A stretch of 64,000 bases of DNA, from the NCBI RefSeq assembly GCF_021341785.1, contig NZ_JAJTTF010000008.1, forward strand, positions 1 to 64,000, given 5' to 3'. Made by a program: the position numbers and the translations under genes. How positions within the stretch are numbered: position 1 is the stretch's first letter; each line of letters opens with the position of its first letter. Below the pieces are notes generated by a model. It had not been told where the DNA came from. It did not search any database and was given only the letters and a program-made list of their open reading frames with translations. The DNA comes from Microbacterium sp. Au-Mic1. Its GTDB lineage: Bacteria > Actinomycetota > Actinomycetes > Actinomycetales > Microbacteriaceae. Positions 1 through 7,970 of the stretch are shown here, piece after piece.

Positions 1-51
1 GCCCGCGGGCCCGCCGACTCCGGCGACAGGGTTGACGACCAGTCCGATCAC
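1..51 (-). CDS. N-terminus of an ATP-NAD kinase-like protein (partial, runs off the window)
   Basis: Only 17 codons are visible. A GTG start lies 4 bp after the gcvPB stop and reads VIGLVVNPVAGVGGPAG. This resembles the N-terminal glycine-rich signature of COG3199 predicted ATP/polyphosphate-dependent NAD kinases, including AcoX-like proteins, which typically begin with IGLIVNPIAGMGG. A stop codon in the same frame at 70-72 limits any earlier start, so GTG at 49-51 is the natural choice. The close spacing suggests it is the last visible member of the GH42-gcvPA-gcvPB operon. The identification rests on a short motif; the rest of the gene lies outside the window. Confidence 0.5.
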   Translation of the reverse strand, partial: MIGLVVNPVAGVGGPAG

Positions 52-55
52 GCGA

Positions 56-1696
56 TCAGGCTCCGACCGCTACCGGCTCGGCGACGACGAGCTCGGCGTC
101 CGGCAGCGCACTCGCCGCGGGTCCGGCCGGCACCTCGCCGAAGTACTTGCGGCGGTAGGCGCGCCAGGTGATCGCCCAGCGCTCCGGGTCGTCCAGATCG
201 TCGTGATGCGTGTGGTGCACGGTCTGGTTGTGCGGGGCGGTGCGCACGAGTTCAGGGTTCTCCCGCGCCTCCTGCGCGACCTGCGCGAGCGCCGCGACGT
301 ACTCGTCGATCTCGGCCTTCGAGTAGCACTCGGTGGGCTCGAGCGTGAACGGCTGCGGCACGACGTAGGGGTGGTGGCTCGTCCAGTAGTGGAAGCCGTA
401 GTCGGCCATCCTGATGCCGATCTCCTCCGAGGAGATCCCGGTCTCCTCGAACAGCTCCTGCCACGAGTACCGCACCTGCTCGATGCGGCGGCGGCCCGTC
501 GCGTAGGGCGCGGACGCCCCCGGGATCTCCAGCACCTTCTTCAGCAGGTAGTTGTTGTTCAGCACCGCGATCCGGGAGGCCTCGAGCATGCCCTCGGCCC
601 CCAGCGCCATGATCCAGGCGTACGCCCGGACGACGTGCAGGATGACGCCGTGGGCCGGAGCGACGTGCCCGATGGACAGCGCGCCCGGCTCGCGGACCAC
701 GAAGCGTCCGTCGACTCGCTCGACGCGGGGGCCGGGCAGGAACGGCGCCAGGGCCGCGCTCACCGCGTTGGCGGCGGCCCCCGGACCGCCGCTGCCGTGC
801 GGGGCGGAGAACGTCTTGTGCAGGTTGAACTGGCACACGTCGAAGCCGGCGTCACGGGCGCGCGTGATCCCGAGGATCCCCGCGGCGTTGGCCTGATCGT
901 AGGAGGCGAGGGCGCCGACCTCGTGCGCGGCGTCGACCCACTCCTTGATCGCGGGGTTGTAGATGCCGGTGTCCTCGGGGTTCGTCACCATGATCGCCGC
1001 GGTGCGCTCCGAGAGCGCGGCCTTGAGCGCCGCGAGGTCGGGGTAGCCGTCGGCATCCGGGTAGATGGTGATGACCTTGTATCCGGCGACCTTGGCCGCG
1101 GCCGCGTTGGAGGGGTGGCTGAAGATCGTCGTGATGACCTCGTCGCGCTGCTCCGCCTCGCCGCGGGACGCGTGGTACGCGCGGATCATCGCGATGTTGG
1201 TCCAGATCCCCGCGGATCCGCCCGGGGACGCCAGGGAGACGGCGTCCATGCCGGAGATCTCGGCCATGAGCCGCTCCAGGCGCCAGATGGTCTCGAGCGC
1301 GCCCTGGGTGTCGGCCGGATCCTGCGCGGGGTGCAGTGCGCGCAGCTCCGGCACCTCGATGAGCTGGTCGTTGATCTTCGGCGAGTACTTGATCGTGCAC
1401 GTGCCCTGGCCGATGTCGACGTTGAGGTCGGATCCGAGGTTCTCCTGCGAGAGACGCAGGTAGTGCTTGAGCACGCGCATCTGCGCGATCTCGGGCAGCG
1501 CGGGCGGGGTCGGCCGGCGCATGCCCTCGGGGAGGGCGGCCACGACATCGCCGACCGCCTCGCGCACGGCGGGCTCGACGGGCGTCACGAGCACGCCGCG
1601 CTCGCCGGGGGTGGACAGCTCGAAGACGATCGGCTCGTCCCAACTGGCCTGGTGGAACCGGCGCGGGCTCTGCTTGGGGGCGACGGGGAGGCTCAT
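56..1696 (-). CDS. gcvPB: Glycine dehydrogenase (decarboxylating) subunit 2-like protein
   Basis: This 546-residue PLP enzyme resembles the C-terminal half of the glycine cleavage P-protein, which decarboxylates glycine and passes aminomethyl to the H-protein lipoyl arm. Family landmarks are GQGTCTIKYSPKIND near the N-terminus, GMDAVSLASPGG, and the PLP lysine in LHKTFSAPHGSGGPG (K294). The usual HGTNPAS segment is changed to SHPSNAAAAK, so this is a divergent member. The ATG start overlaps the gcvPA stop (ATGA), which implies translational coupling. Most actinobacteria carry a single fused GcvP; a split pair is more typical of Firmicutes and archaea. No gcvT or gcvH is visible, so a role in classical glycine cleavage is uncertain. 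Confidence 0.8.
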   Translation of the reverse strand: MSLPVAPKQSPRRFHQASWDEPIVFELSTPGERGVLVTPVEPAVREAVGDVVAALPEGMRRPTPPALPEIAQMRVLKHYLRLSQENLGSDLNVDIGQGTCTIKYSPKINDQLIEVPELRALHPAQDPADTQGALETIWRLERLMAEISGMDAVSLASPGGSAGIWTNIAMIRAYHASRGEAEQRDEVITTIFSHPSNAAAAKVAGYKVITIYPDADGYPDLAALKAALSERTAAIMVTNPEDTGIYNPAIKEWVDAAHEVGALASYDQANAAGILGITRARDAGFDVCQFNLHKTFSAPHGSGGPGAAANAVSAALAPFLPGPRVERVDGRFVVREPGALSIGHVAPAHGVILHVVRAYAWIMALGAEGMLEASRIAVLNNNYLLKKVLEIPGASAPYATGRRRIEQVRYSWQELFEETGISSEEIGIRMADYGFHYWTSHHPYVVPQPFTLEPTECYSKAEIDEYVAALAQVAQEARENPELVRTAPHNQTVHHTHHDDLDDPERWAITWRAYRRKYFGEVPAGPAASALPDAELVVAEPVAVGA

Positions 1697-3069
1697 GCGG
1701 TCTTCTCCTCGGGGTGGATGGCCGCTGCGAGCGCGGCGGCGAGGCGGTCGATGTCGGATGCGGAGGTGGCCTCGGTCACGCACACGAGCAGCGTCTGCTC
1801 GTCCACGACGACGCCGGGCTCAATACCCTCGGCGCGCAGCGCGGTGACGACGTCGGCCGCACGGGCGCCGTCGAAGCGGATCGTGAACTCGCGCAGGTGC
1901 AGCGCGTCGTCGCCCAGGGCGACGCCGGCGATCGCGGCGAGCTTCTGCCGGGCGTACGCGGTGCGGGCGAGCAGCAGTTCGCCGAGGTCGGCCATGCCCT
2001 GCGGCCCCATGAGCGCGAGGTGCACGCCGGCGGCGATGCCCCACAGCGCGGCGGCGGTGCCGACCCATTCCTTGCCCTCTTCGCGGTGCGCGAAGGAGGT
2101 GCGGTCGTAGGCGACGTCGCCGAAGCCGTACTCGCCGGGTACGTCGGTGGACTCCAGGCCGAACAGGCGCGAGGGCATCTCCATCACGAACCGCGGCTCG
2201 TCGTGTACGGCGATGAAGCCGGCGTGCGCGCCGCCGAACCACTGGTGCAGGCCGAGCGACTGGATGTCGCCGGTGACGATGTCCGCGCCCTGGAGCGCGG
2301 GCGGGGTCAGCACCCCGTAGCCGACCGGGTCGGTGCCGACCACGACCACGGCGCCGGCGGCGTGCGCCGCATCGGCGATCTCGCGCAGCTGCGTCTCGAC
2401 GGCGCCGGTGAAGCTCGGCGTCTCGATCCAGACGGCAGCGACGTCGTCGCCGAGCCGATCCCGCAGGGCCGCGACGTCCGCGATGCCGCCGGCGGTGGGG
2501 ATCCGCTCGATCTCGAGGCCGGCGCGCGTGTAGTCGCGCACCTTCGAGTCCTTCTCCGGCAGCACGTCGCTCACCGCGAGGACGCGACTGCGTCCGGTGA
2601 GGCGCCCGGCCATCGAGAGGCCGGTCGCGGTGGCCTGGTAGCCGTCGTAGGTGGGCACGTTCACGACGTCCATGGCGAGCAGCTCGGCCATGAGCGATTG
2701 GTACTCGAACAGCGCCTGGAATCGGCCGTGGTCCTCGTAGGGCTCGCCGGCGTAGGCGGTGAGGAACTCGCTGCGGCGGATCACCTCGTCCACCACCGCC
2801 GGCACGTAGTGGTTGTATGTGCCCGCGCCGAGGAAGCTCAGACGCTCCTCGGTGGTGCGGTTCTGCGCCAGGATCCCGCGCACATGCCGGGCGAGGTCCT
2901 GCTCGGCCGGCAGCGGCGCGGGCACGTCCAGCGGACGGCGCAGGCGCAGCTCCTCCGGCACGTCGGCGTAGAAGTCCTCGACCGAGGCGGCGCCGACGGC
3001 GGCGAGCATCTCGGCGTGGACCTCGGGCGCCGTGTTCGGGATGTACGGGTGCACGAACGTCTGCGTCAT
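1693..3069 (-). CDS. gcvPA: Glycine dehydrogenase (decarboxylating) subunit 1-like protein
   Basis: The 458-residue product matches the N-terminal half of P-protein: FLGAGTYNHYVPAVVDEVIRR, then SEFLTAYAGEPY, then FEYQSLMAELLAMDVVN. Canonical motifs are altered. The PYQPEISQG-type stretch is replaced by PYEDHGRFQ, and REKATSNICTNQ by REEGKEWVGTAAAL, so substrate or partner may differ from standard GcvPA. It starts with ATG inside the stop of the GH42 gene (ATGA at 3066-3069) and ends inside the start of gcvPB. The three proteins are therefore read from one coupled transcript. The expected partner is GcvPB, as a heterotetramer in the cytoplasm, by analogy with split P-proteins. Confidence 0.78.
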   Translation of the reverse strand: MTQTFVHPYIPNTAPEVHAEMLAAVGAASVEDFYADVPEELRLRRPLDVPAPLPAEQDLARHVRGILAQNRTTEERLSFLGAGTYNHYVPAVVDEVIRRSEFLTAYAGEPYEDHGRFQALFEYQSLMAELLAMDVVNVPTYDGYQATATGLSMAGRLTGRSRVLAVSDVLPEKDSKVRDYTRAGLEIERIPTAGGIADVAALRDRLGDDVAAVWIETPSFTGAVETQLREIADAAHAAGAVVVVGTDPVGYGVLTPPALQGADIVTGDIQSLGLHQWFGGAHAGFIAVHDEPRFVMEMPSRLFGLESTDVPGEYGFGDVAYDRTSFAHREEGKEWVGTAAALWGIAAGVHLALMGPQGMADLGELLLARTAYARQKLAAIAGVALGDDALHLREFTIRFDGARAADVVTALRAEGIEPGVVVDEQTLLVCVTEATSASDIDRLAAALAAAIHPEEKTA

Positions 3070-5171
3070 GCCAGCTCCTTCGACGGGGTGGTGAGGGCGA
3101 GGGTGAGGAAAGGGATCTGCGCGGCGCGCGGCGTGGCGACGACGGCGACGCCGTAGGCATCCAGCGTCACGGCGTCGCCCGTGTCGGATCCGGTGATCAG
3201 ATCGACACCGGCGAGCGGCAGGTGGAAGGTCACGGGGCCGGCCGCATGGTTCAGCAGGAAGGTGTAGTCGGTCGTGTCGTCCGAGCGGGTCACCGCCTCG
3301 GCCTGCACGGACACCTCGTCGCGCGCGGGCAGGCCCGCGGTGCGCACGATGTCGCGGAACACGGCGACGAGCCCCTCGGGCTGCAGCATCGCACTGACGT
3401 ACCAGGCGGATCCGGAGCCGTGCGCGCGACGGGTGACCGCCGGCAGGCCCGCGAGCTCGCCCGAGGCGTAGGCGCCGCGGATCTCGACGTCCGCGTCGGC
3501 CTCGATCCATTCGCTCCAGCTCGGCACCTCGAGCTCCTCGGCACCGTAGGCCAGGGCTTCGGTGCACCCGTCGGCGATCGGCCACTGCTCGTCGACCTCC
3601 ACGCCGAGCAGGTCGCGCAGCGGGCCGGGGGCGCCGCCGTCGTGCACCTTCTCGGTCGCATCGACGACGCCCGAGAACGGCCCGACGACCAGGGTGCCGC
3701 CGCGTTCCACGAACGCGCGCAGGGCGTCCGCGTGCTCCTCCTCCAGGATGTACAGGTTCGGCGCCACGATCACGTCGTAGCCGTCGAAGGGCGTCCCTGC
3801 GTCGGCGCCGCCCACGCGCACGGCGTCGACCGGATGCCCCAGGGTGTAGAGCGCGCGATGCCAGGCGCGGGCCTGCTGCGCCCACTGCAGCCGCTGCGAC
3901 GGCAGCGATTCGATCGCGCTGGACCCCCACCAGGAGTCCCAGTCCACGACGAGCCCCACGCGCGAGCGCACCCGGCTGCCGCGCACCGCCTCGAGCCGGC
4001 GGAGCTCGTTGCCGAGCGCCTTCGTCTCCCGGAAGCTGCGCGAGCGCTCGCCGCGGTGGCCGAGCATCGACGAGTGGAACTTCTCCTGGCCGTACTTGGC
4101 CTGGCGCCACTGGAAGAACATGACCGCGTCGGATCCGTGCGCGACGGCCTGCAGGCTCTCCACGCGGATCTTGCCGGGAGCCTTGGGCACGTTGATGTCG
4201 CGCCAGCTGGTGGCGCTCGCCGACGACTCGAGCAGCAGCCAGGGCCGGCCGCCCTTGAGGGAGCGCATGAGGCCGTAGTTCAGTGCGGCGCCGACGTGCG
4301 AGGTCGGATCCATCGGGTCCGGGTAGCCGTCGTCGGTCACGACGTCCTCACGCTCGGCGAAGCGCCAGTAGTCGAGGTCGCGGAACATGCTCATGAAGTT
4401 CGTGGTCACGGCGATGTCGGGGGTGACCTCGCGCAGCACGTCGATCTCGACCTGGAAGAGCTCGAGCATCGCGTCGGAGGAGAACCGCTCGAAGTCGAGG
4501 AGCTTGGTGGGGTTGATCGGGCCCGGCGCCTTCTTCGGCGTCTCGATGTGCTCCCACGACGTGTAGCGCTGGCCCCAGACGTTCACGCCCCAGGCCTCGT
4601 TCAGCCCGTCGAGGTCGCCGTAGCGGGCCTGCAGCCAGCGCCGGAAGTGCCGGGCCGACTCGGGGCACCAGCACCGCGAGACATGATCGCCGTACTCGTT
4701 CGAGATGTGCCACATCGCGAGCCCCGGATGCGCGCCGTAACGCTCGGCGATCGCGCGGGTCATGCGGGCCACGTTCTCGCGCCAGATCGGCGAGGAGGGG
4801 CAGTACGTCTGCCGGGATCCGAACTCCAGACGGTGCCCGTCGGAGTCCCACGGCGCCATCTCGGGGTGCGCCCGCAGCAGCCAGGAGGGCGGGGTGGCGG
4901 TGGCCGTGGCGAGGTCGATCCTGATGCCCGCCTCGTGCAGCAGATCGAGGATGCGATCGAGCCAGGCCCAGTCGTAGACGCCGGGCTCGGGCTCGAGCTG
5001 CGGCCAGCTGAAGATCGGCAGGCTCACCATGTTCACACCCGCGTCGAGCATGAGGCGGATGTCCTCGCGCCACACCTCCTCCGACCACTGGTCGGGGTTG
5101 TAGTCGCCGCCGAACGCCAGGGCGTCGATCCGGACCTCGCGGATCCGCTCGTCGTCGAGATGCTGGGCCAC
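3066..5171 (-). CDS. GH42 beta-galactosidase
   Basis: This 701-residue family 42 glycoside hydrolase removes terminal beta-galactosyl (possibly alpha-arabinopyranosyl) residues. The TIM-barrel begins at once (FGGDYNPDQW). The acid/base glutamate is in MWHISNEYG (E159), the nucleophile is in WLLLESSAS (E315), and cysteines at CWCP suggest the family zinc site. The trimerisation and small C-terminal beta domains follow. There is no signal peptide, so it acts on imported oligosaccharides. The GTG start at 5171 follows a strong GGGAGGAG site; the TTG one codon earlier is possible. It is first in the operon with gcvPA-gcvPB and diverges from the GntR gene, with operator-like palindromes between them. 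Confidence 0.93.
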   Translation of the reverse strand: MAQHLDDERIREVRIDALAFGGDYNPDQWSEEVWREDIRLMLDAGVNMVSLPIFSWPQLEPEPGVYDWAWLDRILDLLHEAGIRIDLATATATPPSWLLRAHPEMAPWDSDGHRLEFGSRQTYCPSSPIWRENVARMTRAIAERYGAHPGLAMWHISNEYGDHVSRCWCPESARHFRRWLQARYGDLDGLNEAWGVNVWGQRYTSWEHIETPKKAPGPINPTKLLDFERFSSDAMLELFQVEIDVLREVTPDIAVTTNFMSMFRDLDYWRFAEREDVVTDDGYPDPMDPTSHVGAALNYGLMRSLKGGRPWLLLESSASATSWRDINVPKAPGKIRVESLQAVAHGSDAVMFFQWRQAKYGQEKFHSSMLGHRGERSRSFRETKALGNELRRLEAVRGSRVRSRVGLVVDWDSWWGSSAIESLPSQRLQWAQQARAWHRALYTLGHPVDAVRVGGADAGTPFDGYDVIVAPNLYILEEEHADALRAFVERGGTLVVGPFSGVVDATEKVHDGGAPGPLRDLLGVEVDEQWPIADGCTEALAYGAEELEVPSWSEWIEADADVEIRGAYASGELAGLPAVTRRAHGSGSAWYVSAMLQPEGLVAVFRDIVRTAGLPARDEVSVQAEAVTRSDDTTDYTFLLNHAAGPVTFHLPLAGVDLITGSDTGDAVTLDAYGVAVVATPRAAQIPFLTLALTTPSKELA

Positions 5172-5189
5172 CAAGGCTCCTCCCTGAGT

Positions 5190-5226
5190 CTGTACAGAAA
5201 CGCTGTTCAATGTATTCTGTATACAG
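5190..5226. promoter_or_regulatory. GntR-type operator region between GH42 operon and gntR
   Basis: A perfect palindrome CTGTATACAG lies at 5217-5226, and a second, CTGTACAG, at 5190-5197. Both sit in the 123-bp divergent intergenic region. TGTATACA-centred palindromes are typical of FadR/VanR-type GntR regulators. Near-identical boxes occur at 9311-9320 and 14553-14562, ahead of the two sugar importer operons. A TAGGCT -10 element at 5262-5267 probably serves gntR. Confidence 0.65.
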
Positions 5227-5294
5227 CAAGGGTATGGCGAATGCCGGATCCGGTCAAGCCGTAGGCTGACCGCACCGGCCGAAGGGGAGAACGA

Positions 5295-5951
5295 ATGGCT
5301 ATCGAACGCAAGAACCTGCGTTCCCAGGTGCGCGAGGAACTGCTCACCCGCATGCGCGCCGGACAGGTCAGGCCCGGCGAGGGCATCAACGAGGTCCAGC
5401 TCGCCGCTGAGCTGGGCGTCAGCCGCACACCCCTGCGAGAGGCGCTGATCGCCCTGGAGTCCGAGGGGCAGATCAGCAGCGAGAACGGCAAGGGATTCCG
5501 TTTCGTGCCGCTCAGTGCGGGCGAGTTCGAGGATCTCGCGCCGGTGATGGCGACGCTGGAGAGCCTCGCTCTCGAGCTCAGCCCCGTCGAGGACCTGAAG
5601 AAGGTCGGGGTGCGTCTCGTCGAGCTCGCCGACGCGTTCACCGACGAGCACGTCGAGCACGCTCTCGTGATGACCAAGGACGACGAGTGGCACGCGCTCA
5701 TGCTGTCCGTGTGCCCGAACCGGCGCCTGCTCGATGTGATCGAGAGCGTGCGCGGATCCTTCCATCGCTATGAGGCCCTGCTCGTCGCGGACGACGTGAA
5801 GATCGACCGGGTCGCGGCCGAGCACGCCGCGATCGCGCATGCCCTGGCGGACGGCGACGTCCCTGCCGCCGTCGAAGCGCTCAAGGTCAACTGGACCCAC
5901 GGCATGCAGCGGATCCTCGACAACTCCTCGAGCGCCTACTTCTCGGCCTGA
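5295..5951 (+). CDS. GntR family transcriptional regulator (FCD/FadR type)
   Basis: The 218-residue protein has an N-terminal winged helix (residues about 8-75; LAAELGVSRTPLREALIALESEGQ is the recognition region, given here in part as GVSRTPLREAL) and an all-helical FCD ligand domain (about 80-210). Metal- or acid-binding residues are spread along helices such as DDEWHALML and AAEHAAIAHAL. It is likely the local regulator of the galactoside island. It diverges from the GH42 operon, and matching palindromes precede three operons here. FCD regulators usually bind small organic acids or sugars acids; the effector is not known. The start is well supported by a GGGGAGAACGA leader. Confidence 0.88.
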   Translation: MAIERKNLRSQVREELLTRMRAGQVRPGEGINEVQLAAELGVSRTPLREALIALESEGQISSENGKGFRFVPLSAGEFEDLAPVMATLESLALELSPVEDLKKVGVRLVELADAFTDEHVEHALVMTKDDEWHALMLSVCPNRRLLDVIESVRGSFHRYEALLVADDVKIDRVAAEHAAIAHALADGDVPAAVEALKVNWTHGMQRILDNSSSAYFSA

Positions 5952-5970
5952 GCCCCGCCCGGTCACGCGA

Positions 5971-6049
5971 CCGTCTGCACGACCCAGGAACAGATGCACG
6001 ACGGATCCGGTGGTCCCATCGTGCATGCGTCCCCGAGTCGTGCAGACGG
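5971..6049. repeat. Palindromic element, probable bidirectional terminator
   Basis: Perfect 13-bp inverted arms CCGTCTGCACGAC (5971-5983) and its complement (6037-6049) enclose a second imperfect pair of GATGCACGAC type. The element lies between the convergent gntR and permease genes, in a 180-bp gap that holds nothing else. It fits a transcription terminator for both strands or an extragenic palindromic repeat. Confidence 0.6.
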
Positions 6050-6131
6050 CACGGCCACCGCACGGACGGCACGCCCGCCGGCACGGCCGGACCGGCCCCA
6101 GGCACACCCGGGCCGGCCTGGCCGGGTGCAC

Positions 6132-7028
6132 TCAGCCCTTGACGGCTCCCCCGAGCAGGCCCGCCACGAACTGCTTCTGGAACACCAGGAACAGCACGAA
6201 CAGCGGCAGCGTCGCCAGCAGGGATCCGAGCATCAGCCCCGAGTAGTCGACCCGGCTGAGCCCGATCATCGTGTTCAGCGCGACCGGAACCGTGTACCTG
6301 TCCTCGGAGTTGAGCATGAGCAGCGGCCAGATGAACGAGTTCCACTGGCTGATGAACGTGTAGATCACGAGCGCCGCGATCTGCGGACGGGCGACCGGCA
6401 GCACGATCCGGTAGAACGTGCGCAGCTCGCTCGCACCGTCGATCCGGGCCGCCTCGATGAGCGAGGTCGGGAAGTCGAGAAAACCCTGCCGCATCAGGAA
6501 GATGCCGAACGCGTTCGCGAGGAACGGGACGATGAGCGCCTGGTAGCTGTCGATCCATCCCGCACTGGCCATCATCTGGAACAGCGGCACGAGCAGCACC
6601 TGCATCGGAATCATCATGGTGACGAGGATCACGCCCAGGAGAACGCCCCGGCCGCGGAACCGGTAGGTCGCGAGACCGTAGCCGCACATGATGCTGATCA
6701 GCGAGCTGAACACCGTGTAGACCATGGCGACGAGCACGCTGTTGAGCATCACCTGCCCGAACCCGACGCTCTCCTGCAGCCGTCCGAGGTTCTGCCAGAA
6801 CTCGCCACCCGGCAGGAGCGGCAGCGGAGTGACGAAGAGGTCGCTGGTCTTGTGCGTGGAGGCGATGACCATCCACAGGAACGGGATGAGCGCGAGCACG
6901 CTCGCCACGATCATGACCGCGTAGACCGGCGCCCGCAGCACGATCCGGCGCAGCAGCGGCTCACCGGCGCGGGTCGTGGGCTGACCGGCGCGCCGGCCGC
7001 GGCCGGTGGTGATCAGCTGCGTCGTCAT
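6132..7028 (-). CDS. Sugar ABC transporter permease, MalG-like (importer 1)
   Basis: The 298-residue inner-membrane permease has six predicted membrane spans and the cytoplasmic EAA loop EAARIDGASELRTFYRIVLP (about residue 190), which docks an ATPase. A long periplasmic-side segment after the first span (HKTSDLFVTPLPLLPGG) is typical of the MalG/CUT1 branch. Its ATG overlaps the stop of the preceding MalF-like gene (7025-7028). It is last in an SBP-permease-permease operon. No ATPase gene is present; in actinobacteria CUT1 importers commonly share one ATPase (MsiK) encoded elsewhere. The substrate is inferred to be a galactoside or related oligosaccharide from context only. Confidence 0.92.
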   Translation of the reverse strand: MTTQLITTGRGRRAGQPTTRAGEPLLRRIVLRAPVYAVMIVASVLALIPFLWMVIASTHKTSDLFVTPLPLLPGGEFWQNLGRLQESVGFGQVMLNSVLVAMVYTVFSSLISIMCGYGLATYRFRGRGVLLGVILVTMMIPMQVLLVPLFQMMASAGWIDSYQALIVPFLANAFGIFLMRQGFLDFPTSLIEAARIDGASELRTFYRIVLPVARPQIAALVIYTFISQWNSFIWPLLMLNSEDRYTVPVALNTMIGLSRVDYSGLMLGSLLATLPLFVLFLVFQKQFVAGLLGGAVKG

Positions 7029-7969
7029 GGCTTCTCCCTCATGATGCGGAACTGGATCACCGCGATGATCCCGGTGAGGATCACGAGCATCCAGGCGATC
7101 GCGCTCGCGTAGCCGAAGTCGAACTGCTGGAAGCCGATCTTGTACAGGTAGAGCACCGGGGTGAGCGTCGCGTTGTTCGGCCCGCCACCGGTGAGGATGA
7201 AGTTCTCGTCAAAGAGCTGCAGCGCGCCGATCGTCGACGTGACGCTGGTGAAGATCAGCACGGGCCGCAGCTGGGGCACGACGATGTGCCGGAAGGTCTG
7301 CCAGCGTCCGGCGCCGTCGATGCGGGCCGCCTCGTACAGCTCGGGCGGGATCGACTGCAGGCCGGCGAGGATGATGACCATGTTGTAGCCGGTCCAGCGC
7401 CAGGTGATCGAGGCGATCACGGCCACTCTCGCCCACCACTCGTTGTTGAGCCAGTCGATGGGGCCGGCCCCGAACAGGGCGAGCACCTGGTTCAGCATGC
7501 CGCCGTCCGTGGTCATGATCACGCGGAACACGACGGAATAGGCGACGAGCGTCGTGATGGACGGCAGGAACGTGAGCAGACGGAACCCCGCCCGGAAACG
7601 CAGCCATGCCTGATTCAGCAGATAGGCGAGCCCGACGGCGAGCGCCATCATGATCGGCACCTGCACGACCAGGATCAGCAGCGCGCTGCCCAGACTCTTC
7701 AGCACCAGCGGATCCCGGAACATCCGCGCGTACTGGTCGAGTCCGACGAAGGTGCTCACCCCGCCCGAGGTGCGGAAGAAGCTCTGCAGCAGCGACACCA
7801 CGAGCGGGTAGGCGAAGAACAGCGCCAGCAGCACGGCCGCCGGAAGGGCGAACCACAGTCCGGGGCGCTGCATGCGAGCGGCGAAGCGCCGGCCCTTCGG
7901 AGGGGAGTCGCGACGGTTCTCGTCGTGGCTCCCCTCCGCGGAAGGCCGCCGCACAGTGGCGACCGTCAT
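7025..7969 (-). CDS. Sugar ABC transporter permease, MalF-like (importer 1)
   Basis: The 314-residue permease has a basic cytoplasmic N-terminus of about 35 residues, then six spans beginning LWFALPAAVLLALFFAYPL. The EAA loop is EAARIDGAGRWQTFRHIVVP. WLNNEWWARVAVI and ITWRWTGYNMVIILAGLQ are characteristic of CUT1 MalF-type subunits. It pairs with the MalG-like protein downstream to form the membrane channel. The ATG at 7969 lies 1 bp from the stop of the binding-protein gene. No regulatory element of its own is seen, so expression should follow the SBP promoter. Confidence 0.92.
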   Translation of the reverse strand: MTVATVRRPSAEGSHDENRRDSPPKGRRFAARMQRPGLWFALPAAVLLALFFAYPLVVSLLQSFFRTSGGVSTFVGLDQYARMFRDPLVLKSLGSALLILVVQVPIMMALAVGLAYLLNQAWLRFRAGFRLLTFLPSITTLVAYSVVFRVIMTTDGGMLNQVLALFGAGPIDWLNNEWWARVAVIASITWRWTGYNMVIILAGLQSIPPELYEAARIDGAGRWQTFRHIVVPQLRPVLIFTSVTSTIGALQLFDENFILTGGGPNNATLTPVLYLYKIGFQQFDFGYASAIAWMLVILTGIIAVIQFRIMREKP

Positions 7970-7970
7970 G

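Noticed and set aside
32..2110. 692-codon plus-strand frame opposite gcvPA/gcvPB
   Set aside because: Composition (Arg, Val, His, Asp) and the absence of any recognisable motif mark it as antisense of the real genes.
3066..6131. GH42 protein extended by 320 residues at its N-terminus
   Set aside because: The extension is antisense to gntR and runs through the promoter. The GH42 fold starts just after the GTG at 5171, which has a strong ribosome site.
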